This document shows, one piece after another, positions 52,426 to 61,512 of a stretch of 64,000 nt of DNA; within the stretch, counting starts at the first letter, position 1, and each line of letters opens with the position of its first letter. The translations under genes were made by a program, and so were the position numbers. The stretch comes from Pyropia yezoensis (lineage: Eukaryota > Rhodophyta > Bangiophyceae > Bangiales > Bangiaceae). Location: contig CM020620.1 in assembly GCA_009829735.1 (NCBI GenBank), positions 27,312,951-27,376,950 on the forward strand, in the 5' to 3' direction. The notes beneath the pieces were generated by a model, which was given only the letters and a program-made list of their open reading frames with translations, had not been told where the DNA came from and did no database searches.

Positions 52426-54342
52426 GTGGCCGCGGCGCTCCTGCGTGGGGCAGGCGTCCAAGACGGGGTGGCGGCAGCCGCAACCACGCCCGAAGGCCAC
52501 CCACCAAGGGGGTCTAGGAAGCGGGCGGCGGCGGGCGCCCCGGCTGCAGGGGCGGGAACAGGGGGGGGGCGTTCCAAGCGACAAGCGCGGCGGTCGTCAC
52601 CCGAGGGCAGCGACGATGATGCGGCGGCGGTGGCTCCGGCAGCGGCGGGTGGGACGACGCCCCCCGAGGCAAAGACCTACCAGACGGCGAGCCCCGGCGG
52701 CGGCCACGGGCGCGTGCGGCGTGGGCCGCAGGCGTCCATCCGACGGGCCCGCCGCACCCAGCTCGCCACCTCGGTGCGGCGTGTGCTGCGTCGCACGCGC
52801 GTGTCCCGGTGGACTGTGCCCCGTCACGAGGCAGAAAAGGTGGCACGGTGGCTGGTGGACCCCACTGCCGCGGCGGGCGACAGTGCCAGCGGCACCACCC
52901 CAGACGCGCCGCTACAGGACCGGGTGGACGCGCTGCCCCGGCGCAAGGGGTGTCGTCGACTGGCACCCGTCTCCGGCCTTCGCTACAGCCCGAGTGCCGC
53001 CTACTTTCGCGAGGCCAGCGGCGGTAACTTTTTGGCCCGTGCGTGGAAGCAGTGGCGGGCACGCAGAGGTACTGAGGCGGGACCGGTGGCGGCGGCGGTG
53101 GCGGGACTGGTGGCGGCGGCGGGTGACGGAGGCGGCGTCGCTGGCCACCTACCACCCGTCGACTTGGCAGCAGCACACGGCACGATGCGTACCGGCGACG
53201 ACGGCAAGCACCTGCAGGCAACGCTCGAGTGGGCCGCCCGTCGCGACACGGCCGCGTACGGCCAGCGATTTGGCGCGCAAGCCACGCGACACCTGCGGGC
53301 GGCGCGTGTGCACAAGTCCATCCAACGCGGTCGCTTTGCTGCCTCGGTGGCGCGGGACCTGACCGGCGGCCTCCTTCGCCAGGTCCGTGGCGGCGGCGCG
53401 GTCGTCGTGGCCATGGGCACCGCGCGCGTGCGCGGGGGGGACGCCTGGCTCCGCCGCCACCTCCGACGGCTGTGCTGGTTTGTCGACCAGGACGAGTTCA
53501 ACACGAGCAAGGCGTGCTCCGAGTGTCACGACAAGATGGTGCTCATCTACTCGACGGGCAACTCCCCCCCCAAGATTCCAGGAGAGCTGTACGGGCCGCC
53601 GGCCGGCCCTCTGCCGTCGACACGGCGTGTGCGGATGGCGGCTGGCTCCCGTCGGGGGCGGCCAAAGCGGGCCCTCCCCTCTGCTACCCACGTGACGCGC
53701 CGAGGGCCGGACCCCGACGCCTACCGGGCGGCCGTCCGAGCCACTGCCCGCGCTGCTGCTGTGGCGCGGCGCGCGGCCGCGCTGGCCGCCTGTGCCGTCG
53801 AGGACCGCGCCGTCTATGCCGACCCGAGGCGGCTGAGCGTGTGGGCGGCCAAGGGCTGCTACACGTGCTCTCTCGCGGCCCCACAAGGCCGCGGTCATCC
53901 AGCGCCACACCCGCCCGTGATTCGCAATCGGGACGACGTTGCGGCCCGCAACATGGCGTGGGTGGCCGCTCGTCGTCTAACGGGTACCAACGTGTGGCCT
54001 TTCAAGCGCCCGTTTGGTATGAGGTGGGCCTGGACGGCCAAGCGTCCTCCAAGTGGTGTTCCCGTCCCGCCTGTACGTCGCACCCGTGCGACTACGCGGG
54101 TCGATGTATGGCCCGTACTGGCTGCAGTGGACACTGTCGTCGACGGTGGTGGTGGTGGTGGTGGTGGTGGTGGTAGGGGGGCTGTCGACGGCGACGCGAC
54201 GGCGGCGTCCTGTACGACGGGACGCGGTGCTCCTGGTGGGGAACGGGTGGCGGCGGCCGGCAGTTCCATGGACGGGGTACGTCGGGCGGAGGCGGGGGCG
54301 ACAGACGCGCCCCGTGGTCTGGTGGACACTGCAAGACGCTAA
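52426..54342 (+). CDS. Fanzor/TnpB-like RNA-guided nuclease, probably incomplete N terminus
   Basis: The C-terminal half has the eukaryotic TnpB (Fanzor) signature. VVVAMGTARVRGG precedes CWFVDQDEFNTSKACSECHD; a zinc ribbon has Cys pairs CSEC (codons from 53515) and CYTC (near 53857); and RNRDDVAARNMAWVA (about 53923-53965) gives the RuvC-III Asp. Upstream, YSPSAAYFREASG and KQWRAR match the region after RuvC-I, but a canonical RuvC-I motif is not clear. The frame has no ATG before about 53184 and begins at 52426 only by virtue of a GTG, so a 5' exon or the N terminus is missing. The C terminus ends in a Gly tract. Fanzors use a guide RNA to cut DNA and ride on diverse eukaryotic transposons and viruses. 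Confidence 0.72.
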   Translation: MAAALLRGAGVQDGVAAAATTPEGHPPRGSRKRAAAGAPAAGAGTGGGRSKRQARRSSPEGSDDDAAAVAPAAAGGTTPPEAKTYQTASPGGGHGRVRRGPQASIRRARRTQLATSVRRVLRRTRVSRWTVPRHEAEKVARWLVDPTAAAGDSASGTTPDAPLQDRVDALPRRKGCRRLAPVSGLRYSPSAAYFREASGGNFLARAWKQWRARRGTEAGPVAAAVAGLVAAAGDGGGVAGHLPPVDLAAAHGTMRTGDDGKHLQATLEWAARRDTAAYGQRFGAQATRHLRAARVHKSIQRGRFAASVARDLTGGLLRQVRGGGAVVVAMGTARVRGGDAWLRRHLRRLCWFVDQDEFNTSKACSECHDKMVLIYSTGNSPPKIPGELYGPPAGPLPSTRRVRMAAGSRRGRPKRALPSATHVTRRGPDPDAYRAAVRATARAAAVARRAAALAACAVEDRAVYADPRRLSVWAAKGCYTCSLAAPQGRGHPAPHPPVIRNRDDVAARNMAWVAARRLTGTNVWPFKRPFGMRWAWTAKRPPSGVPVPPVRRTRATTRVDVWPVLAAVDTVVDGGGGGGGGGGRGAVDGDATAASCTTGRGAPGGERVAAAGSSMDGVRRAEAGATDAPRGLVDTARR

Positions 54343-54700
54343 GACAGCGCACATCTTGCCCGTGACCCTCACCTACCACGGGGTGCGTCACCCGCCCCCT
54401 TTTTCGCCGACGAGCCAATTATGGGTAATTGTCGGCCGTTCACTAGTAGGTTAGACGCCGGCTTTTCCCGGGGACCTTTCCCAGGATGAGTCGGATGTTT
54501 CCCGGAGGGGTTTAACCGATAGCTAATGCGGACTAGGCCCCCGGAAGGGGACCCCCAGATGGTCGCGTTCATTCGTCCGATCGGGACACCCTCCCTGTTG
54601 GTCCGAACGTATCCCATTTGCCTGCCAGACCAGGACACCAATGAGTGTCGAGCGTAGCCCCGGTTATTGAGGGGACCAAAATTACTGATGATGCAAGTCT
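54343..54700. other. 3' flank of the Fanzor-like gene; possible guide-RNA region
   Basis: This non-coding stretch of moderate GC has several short self-complementary parts (GCCCCCGGAAGGGGACCCCC near 54535-54555; CCCGGGGACCTTTCCCAGG near 54467-54485). In Fanzor and TnpB loci the guide RNA commonly lies at the 3' end of the nuclease gene, so this is the place to look. No terminal repeat was recognised. It also marks the border to the host-gene block. Confidence 0.3.
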
Positions 54701-54823
54701 ATGGAGAAAACTTCACTGCATTCAATGAAATTCTCCTCAATAGTAATGGGGCGACAGTACTGTCCGTGTGCTTCCCTCCACAGATGTATTGTGGCAGATC
54801 ACTCCAATCCAGAAAGTAGCCAG

Positions 54824-54828
54824 CCAAT
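54824..54828 (+). promoter_or_regulatory. CCAAT box candidate upstream of plastid L10 gene
   Basis: AGCCAGCCAATCTCGCGCC lies about 235 bp before the L10 start codon, a plausible promoter position. The evidence is a short motif only. Confidence 0.25.
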
Positions 54829-55058
54829 CTCGCGCCGTCGCCCGAGGACTCTCTGCGCCAGCCGCCGCCACCGTCCCCATCGAGCTGCCCACACCAACCT
54901 CGCGCATTGCCACCGCCCCGCCCCCCCTCCGCCGCCCCCTTCACGCCCTGCCGCCCGCCGCTGCCCCTCTCTCCCATCCACCCTCTGCGCCCCTTCCACC
55001 CCTGTGCGGCAATTCTCGCCGTGCCAGGCTTGCCCGTTCCCCCCTCTACCCCCTCGTC

Positions 55059-55748
55059 ATGGCGGCCTTTGCGTCCACGGCGGTGCCCGTTCGGGGCATG
55101 TTTGGCGCCGCCCCCGCCGCCGCGGCCGCGCCCTGCTGCGGCCGGCCTAGTCTCCCCTGCGTCGCTGCTCCCCCGCGGCGCGCTGCGTTGAGGATGGAAG
55201 GGCTGGGTAACCCCGCCAACCTGTCGGGCAAGGCCGGCGTCATTAAGACGGTCGAGGGCCTCCTCTCCGACACCTCCTTCCTCTTCTCCGCCCCGCTGCC
55301 CGGCCTGACGGTGGCGCAGGTGGCGCAGCTGAAGAACTCGATGCCCGAGTCCACCACAGTCATGACCGTGAAGAACACCCTGATGCGCAAGGCCATTGCC
55401 GGCTCTCCGTTTGAGTCGGCCGAGCCCCTGACGGCGGGCAGCAACATGTGGTTCTTTGTGCAGGGGGACATTAAGGAGAGCGTGGGGCCACTCAAGACCT
55501 TTGCAAAGGCCAACAAGCTGAAGGAATTCGCGCCGCTGGGCGGCGTCCTGGACGGTGAGGTGTTTGATAACAAGGGCGTGCTGGCCGTTGCCGAGATGCC
55601 CACCAAGCAGGAGCTGTACGGGAAGATTGCGTGCCTCATCCAGATGGTACCCACCAAGGTCGCCCGGTCCGTCAAGGCGGTGCCGACCAAGCTTGGCCGG
55701 GCCATCAAGCTCGCCAAGTGCCCAGACGACGAGCCCGAGTCTGCATAA
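55059..55748 (+). CDS. RPL10: Plastid ribosomal protein uL10 (L10), nuclear-encoded precursor, 229 aa
   Basis: This is a bacterial-type L10 of the large-subunit stalk, which anchors the L7/L12 dimers. The first 45 or so residues (MAAFASTAVPVRGMFG...PPRRAALR) are Ala/Pro/Arg-rich and low in acidic residues, like a plastid transit peptide. The mature part starts near MEGLGNPANL. LPGLTVAQVAQLKNSMPEST and MTVKNTLMRKAIAGSPFE are the hallmark L10 blocks (compare GLTVAEMTELR and VVKNTLLKRA), followed by KLKEFAPLGGVLDGEVFD and LPT-like EMPTKQELYGK. Plastid genomes generally lack rpl10, which agrees with a nuclear gene. ATG 55059 (context CCCTCGTCATGG) is chosen because the next upstream in-frame starts give a Pro/Arg-rich non-conserved extension. 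It is a single exon ending in TAA. Confidence 0.9.
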   Translation: MAAFASTAVPVRGMFGAAPAAAAAPCCGRPSLPCVAAPPRRAALRMEGLGNPANLSGKAGVIKTVEGLLSDTSFLFSAPLPGLTVAQVAQLKNSMPESTTVMTVKNTLMRKAIAGSPFESAEPLTAGSNMWFFVQGDIKESVGPLKTFAKANKLKEFAPLGGVLDGEVFDNKGVLAVAEMPTKQELYGKIACLIQMVPTKVARSVKAVPTKLGRAIKLAKCPDDEPESA

Positions 55749-56492
55749 GCGCCACTGGCGTGTGCGTCGCCCGAGGCAAGGGGGGGGTTGTAGGGGTTGT
55801 TGGGGTTGTAGGTTGTGCCTGGTGAGGCCCTTTTTTCCTGGCGGCGTCTGGCTCGGCGGGGTGATTGCCGGTGCTTTTGTTCGTGCTGTGGTGTGCCCTC
55901 GATTTTCTCTGTTGTGCTGGTAACCACCACGTGAGGATCTCTGTTGTGCTGGTCACCACCACGTGAGGATCACGGCCTTTCATGGCGCTCCCATGCACAG
56001 TGCCCCTCATGGGTGTCGGGTCGTTGTCTGTGCGTCGATCAGTGCACGTCGTCTTGGCTGCTATCGACACATGTGCTATCGACACACGCGGGTGCGAAAG
56101 CGTGCGGGTCAGCGCTCGACCAGACAACCCGAGACTGGCTCTCTTGGGTTCTACTCGGGAACAAGTGCGCTCCCGTCAGCACGGAGCGCTGTAAGGTACC
56201 CAGCATATGTTTGGCGACGTGCTGTTTTTCTTTTTCTCGCCTCCCCTGACGTCGTGTGTTCGACTCTCCGGTGCCTTCTCGTTGTCCAGAGACGCCTGTC
56301 CACACTCCAACGTGCTCCTCCTCGCCTCCCAACGCCGACAGCTCTGCGCCTAGCCCCACCAACCCGCTGTCAAAAGGAGTTGCACTTCGCTGCAACACAG
56401 AGTTAACCACCCAAGAAAAGGTGCCCCCCCGACTTCCCCCAACTGGCCCCAGACCTCTCACCCGCCACCCACCCCCAGCACCCGCCCCGCCC
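55749..56492. other. Convergent 3' region between L10 and PI4K genes
   Basis: There is no gene. It holds GTTGTAGGG-type repeats just after the L10 stop and a tandem 32-bp duplication at 55906-55971 (TCTCTGTTGTGCTGGT(A/C)ACC..CCACGTGAGGATC), so the CCACGTG box occurs twice. Confidence 0.5.
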
Positions 56493-59400
56493 TCACATGA
56501 TGCCGTTGGTCAGGTACTGGAAGCTGTCGTATAGCTTGCTGCGCGAGTTGCCCGTGCTCTCTGCAATCAGCCCGAGCACATTGGAGACGCACTGGGACTC
56601 GGGTACGCCGAGGAAGAAGCGGCGGCGGAGGCCCTCCACCACTGCCAGCCCGCCCGTCATGCAGGGCATGGACGTGCCCTCGAGCATGATCTCCACCAGC
56701 GTTGTCAGCCGGTCCGAATGCTTACGGGCCGCGAGAAAGCCGAGGACGCACAGCTCCCGGAAGTAGCGACAGCCCGGCGTGTCTGCAAAGCCAGCGGAAT
56801 CGGCCGCCCCAGGCCGCCCCGCCATCACGTCGATAAACTCGTCTGTGAGCTTAAACGGCGCTGACTCAAACTTGATAGCCCCAGGCGAGTTGCTGAGAAT
56901 GTAGCCAAAGTCAATATGTACAATGCGACCGTTGGCGTCCAGCATGATGTTGCCATTGTGCCGGTCCTTGATCTGCAGCAGGTACGTCACAACCGAGTAG
57001 GCCGCCATGGACTGGATGAACCGACGCTGCGCCTGGTGGAAGCCACTTGTGCCCACTCTCCCGTAGGCGCGCTCAAAGTAGTTGAGCAGGGATGAAAAGT
57101 TGGGCGTTCGCTTCTTCAGCACGTGCAGCGACACCGCGTCGGCAATCGTCTCAATCAACCCCGAGTCGGCGCTCACACACATGACCGTAAATGGCCGCAG
57201 GTACAGGTCGAGACTCTCCTCCTTAAAAATAGCGTCGAACTGGGCAATCAACTGGATGGCAAGCTGCTCCTGTCGAAGGTCGTCGCCAGCCTTGACGATA
57301 AATGGCACCAGCTTAGCACCGTGCATCTTGCCAAACGGTGACGCCAACAGCACCCTTTCCTCCTTCCACGCCCACAGTTCGCCATAGACGGCCAGCAACG
57401 CCGCCTGCCGCGACTTCGCAGCATTCTCCGCCGCCTCGGCGGACAGGCCCGCGTCAACGGGGCGCAGGCCACCACCGCCGTCATCGTCAAATGGCTGCAC
57501 CTGTGCTGCCGACGCGCCATACACGTGTTTGCGGACGTTGAGCTTTAACCGATCCGCAGGGGTTAGGTCCGCCACACTACCAGACGAGCCCGACCGGTGG
57601 ATGGAAGTGGTGCTGCCCGATGGGGATGGCCCGGGTGCGGCCGCCCCCGCAGACTCTGTCGACGGAGGCACCTTGTGGGTAGGGGTGCCCGCCGCTGACG
57701 ATGGCGCCGCCACTGCCGCAGATGGGCGCCGCGACAGGGCAGCGACAGTCACGCCCATTGCTGCGGCCTGCTCGGCAACCACCGCCACCAGGTTACCCGG
57801 AGGCGCAGATGGCGTAGCCACGGCCTTGCCACGGGCGGGCGGCCCGCTCTCAGCACCCTCCGCAGTCCCCGCGGTGAGCGTCTCGGCAATGATGTGATGA
57901 CAAAAGAGGAATGGGTCCGCGCAGAGGGCGGGAGTCTCGAGGACCTCGATACAGATCATGTAAGGCGCCCTCGTCCGGGAGTTAAGGATGGTCACCTCGT
58001 CTGGGCTCACCCGAAGGATCCGCAAGGCTGCTTCGGACGCCCGCGCCAGCGGGAGGTGCACCGACCGGAGGGCGGCGGCCTCGCCCAAGGCCGCTACCTC
58101 CCCCGCCGTCGGGACGGCGGCGTTACCAAACGGCGACGCCACCGACGAGGACGACCCCGCCATCCGTGCAAGCAACAGGTCGTTGATGCGGAGGAGGCCC
58201 CGTCGCAGGTGAACGGCGCGAGCCTCAACGGGAAGCTCCCGCAAGGACAGCGACAACTTCACAAACGCCTTCACGATAGTGAGGGTGTCGTTGAAGTAGT
58301 CAAACCGCTCCTGCTTCATCGTCAACAGGGCCAGCGCGTCAGCTGACGAGGTAGCCTCAGCCACGGGTGCCGCTGTGGTGGGTGGGACAGGCGCAGCGGT
58401 GGGCACTGCTGCCGCGGCCGTCGCCCTCGACGACATGAGTGGTGGCCGCGCGTCTCGCCCATCCGCCGATACGGAACGAGGCACCGCCGCCGCGCTAGCG
58501 GCCTCCCCGTCTGGCCCGCCCAGCACCTCGGTCACGCGCACATCGCGGGCAGCGGGCTCCCCGTGCACCTCCTTATCCGCTGGTACAACCGGTCCGGCTG
58601 GCGGGGGGACGGCCGCCCCCGCAGCTGCAGCGGGAGCTTCCCTGCCGCCGCTCCCCCCCCCCTCCCCACCTCCGCCACCTGCTGCATCTCGCTCCAGTGC
58701 CATCCGGTGGAGGAGGGCCTCCCGCTTGTCTGGTCGCACGACCCGTCTTCTCGCCGGCGCGGGCGGGCGCTTAGCCGACGTGGGCGTGCCGGCCGCGCCG
58801 TCAGCGGCAGCAGCGACGTCACCACCGGCAACAGCCCCACTACCCTCATTGTCTGCCGAATCAGGCCGCTGACGGCTGTCACTGCCGCTGCTCGACAATT
58901 CCCCTGGCGGAGGCGACCGACCCCGATCGCCACCGCGACCACCGTCGTCGCCACGGCGCCCTCCCGCCGACTCGGCCGAGTCGTCACCCGGCAGGGCGCC
59001 CGCCATGGCCGCCCAGCCTGCCGGCGGCTCAGAGGAAGAACGCGTGTGGGTGCCACCGCCCCGGCGGGGTGATATTGGCGCGCCCGCCGACGCATCACGG
59101 CTCGACGCGGGGGAGCCTGCCATGAGCAGCGACGCAGGCACGGGCGGGTGGGAGCTGTCCGTGCCACCACCCCCAGCGGTGGCGACAGGAGGCGGCCGGC
59201 CGCCATCCCCGCTGCTCCTCCCTCCGGCCGCCGCCGCCACCGCCGCGCTGTCGCGCGCGGCGGCGGCCAAAAACCCAATATGCGGCGACCCGTTGACCGC
59301 CGCCGTCTCGCAGCGGGTGCGCAGCAGCCGCGCACGCGCCTCGGCGTCCCGGTTGAGCTCCCGCACCGCATCGTCCACGGCGGCGTGGAGGAACCAGTAC

Positions 59401-60034
59401 ACCTGCAGCGCAAAGTGCATGCTATCCGCGCACTTGTCCATGACAAATCGCTCCAGGGCGGGCGAGTCCCGCGCGTGGTACACGAGCAGGTTGCACAACT
59501 GGGGGAGGAACGCCTCGAGGTCCGCGTCCGACAGGTGGTACAGCTCGTTGCACAGGTAGTCGTGGACGCCCCGCGAGTGGCGGTACCGGTACAGGTACGT
59601 GACGGCCATCCACGCGTCAAAGAACTCAGAGCGGAACAGCCGGAGAAGCCAACCCATGGACAAGGAGGGGGCAGAGCCGGTCGGGCCACCGCCGCCTCCG
59701 CCACCACCACCACCGCCGGGGCCGAGGCTACCCCCAGACCGCCGTGTTATCGAACCATCGCTGCCACCGCCGCCGCCGCCACCACCGCCGCGACCGCCGC
59801 CGCCGCCACTGCCACCGACCCCCCCCGCCATCCGCTCCAAGCTCTGCGTGCTCCGGCTACGCTCCCGGGACAGCACGGTCGCCGTGGCGCGCCCGGAACG
59901 GGACGCCACCGCGGCAGGCGCCACGACGGCAGCGCCCCCCGCCCCGCCGCCGCCACCATCCCGCCCCGACCCGCCCGCCGCCGCACCATCGGCGCCAAAC
60001 CACCCCGTCCCCCCCCACCACCGCCGCTGACGGG

Positions 60035-60065
<31 letters not shown>

Positions 60066-60258
60066 CGCCGCTCCCCCCCCCCCCGCCCCCAGCCGCAGGC
60101 CCAAGCGGCGCGTCCGAGCTGCCCATCCCACGCGCGTCCCCACTGTAACGCACATCGGGGGCGGCGGCCTCGTTGGCCACCAGCTCAGCGTCCAGGTCCC
60201 GGATGACCAGCCGCGGGTCGGGCGTGCGGCTGGCCGAACCGCTGCTGACGCCCCACAT
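56493..60258 (-). CDS. Phosphatidylinositol 4-kinase, beta type
   Basis: The enzyme makes phosphatidylinositol 4-phosphate at Golgi/trans-Golgi and endosomal membranes. The N terminus is Gly-rich. A helical PIK-type domain follows (MGWLLRLFRSEFFDAWMAVT, then YLCNELYHLSDADLEAFLPQ), then long Ala/Pro/Ser-rich linkers. The kinase domain is near the C terminus: LVPFIVKAGDDLRQEQLAIQ (ATP-binding Lys), DRHNGNIML (catalytic loop), HIDFGY (metal-binding Asp), and the ending YDSFQYLTNGIM, which is characteristic of the beta type. I place the start at 60258 (MWGVSSGSASRTPDPRLVIR), which looks coding. Between that segment and the rest lies a 28-C homopolymer (60039-60066) across which the phase differs, so the tract length in this sequence is probably wrong or variable. 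No introns are evident. Confidence 0.88.
60039..60066. repeat. 28-C homopolymer inside the PI4K coding region
   Basis: It codes a Gly run on the minus strand. The reading phase of the N-terminal segment and that of the kinase differ across it. Confidence 0.85.
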
Positions 60259-60822
60259 GCCGGGCGGGCGTGGGGGGAGAGGTCGAAGAGGGCGGGGATG
60301 TGGGAAAAGAATAAGAGGGAGAAAGGGGGGGGGGGAGAGGGGGGTGTAGGAGGGGGGGGCGGCGGCGGTGGCGGGCAAACGCAAGAGAGGGGCGGCCGTC
60401 GCCGTTGGCGGCGCCCGAGTGACCACGACGTCTGGGTTGTGGTGAAGTGGCGCAGCAGCAGCAGGGACGGCAGCGGCTGGTGGGCGAGAAAAGTCAAAGC
60501 GGTGAGCCGCTCGCGGGGTCCACCACACGGAGGTGCGTCCCGAGGTTACCAGGCGTCGCGGCCCCCCACAGCGCCGCGCTCGCCGCTGGTCACCACGGCC
60601 GACCCGTCAACGCTCTCCTCCAACTCTTGCCCCCTCCCCCCTTCCCCCCTCCCCCCCTCCCCCCCTCCCCCCCTCCCCCCTCCCCCCCTCCCCCCCTCCC
60701 CCCGGCACTCCCTCCACCCCCCCTCAACGTTCTGTTGCCCGCACCACCCCTTCCAACAACTGTCCCGTCCCCCCCGTCCAACCCGCTCCTGCGCAGCCGG
60801 CGGGAGCACGCCGAGCACCCTC

Positions 60823-60853
<31 letters not shown>

Positions 60854-61512
60854 GGCACGGCGGGGAGCGCGCGCGCCAGCAGCGGTCGGCAGCGCGGCGC
60901 GACGGCGACCACGCTGACGGTGGTGGCGCGCGGGAGGGGGGCGTATGCGGCATGGGCGTCCCCGAGGCCATGCGCAGGGGCAGCCACCCCGCTGGTCCTG
61001 CGGGAGGAGAGGGAGCGGGCCGTTTGGTGGGGGAACGCGCGCACTCCAGCGGCCAGCCGGGCCGCGCGGCCTCGCGAGTAGCGTCATTGGCGCCGCCACG
61101 TACAGCCATTTTGCAATTCCGTGAGGCACTGGGAGGATAATTGCTCTTCACGTGAAAACGGATGAAAAATGGCACCGATTCATCGCGGATCAGTGCCGCC
61201 TCGGACACACCGACGATGCGCCGCGCTGGCGGACGGTCGTCGCCCCTGCACCCGGCTGTAAAAAGTCAGACGCGGAGCGACGCTGGCTGTAGTGCTATGT
61301 ACCAACGAGCCCCCGTAGCTCTCGGTGCCCATCCGTACCTGTCTTTTTTTTCGGAGCTCTCTCACCCCCTCCCCCCCCTCGTCCCCGCGCCCTCTTTTTT
61401 TGTCAAGCCCTGCGCCGTTGACTGGGTGCCTGTGAAGTCAGTTGCCCCTCTACTCTTTCCTCGTTGCCGCCCCCTGCACACCCCCTTTCGGCGCGCCCCT
61501 CGCCCCCCTGCC
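60259..61512. promoter_or_regulatory. Divergent promoter region, PI4K and NBP35 genes
   Basis: This 1.25-kb region separates the two head-to-head genes. It contains CCCCCCTCC repeats (about 60627-60705), a GGCGGC triplet run (about 60825-60850) and G/C tracts. The part next to the NBP35 ATG is pyrimidine-rich (about 61365-61510), like a transcription-start/5' UTR zone. No gene was recognised in it. Confidence 0.5.

Noticed and set aside
18005-54342. Polinton or giant-virus insertion
   Set aside because: Outside the LTR element I recognised no capsid, packaging ATPase, protein-primed polymerase or long terminal inverted repeats. The genes alone do not justify that label.
56493-60497. PI4K start at 60497
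   Set aside because: The frame upstream of the homopolymer in that phase is Pro/Trp/Arg-rich and unlike protein, whereas the ATG at 60258 in another phase gives a credible N terminus.
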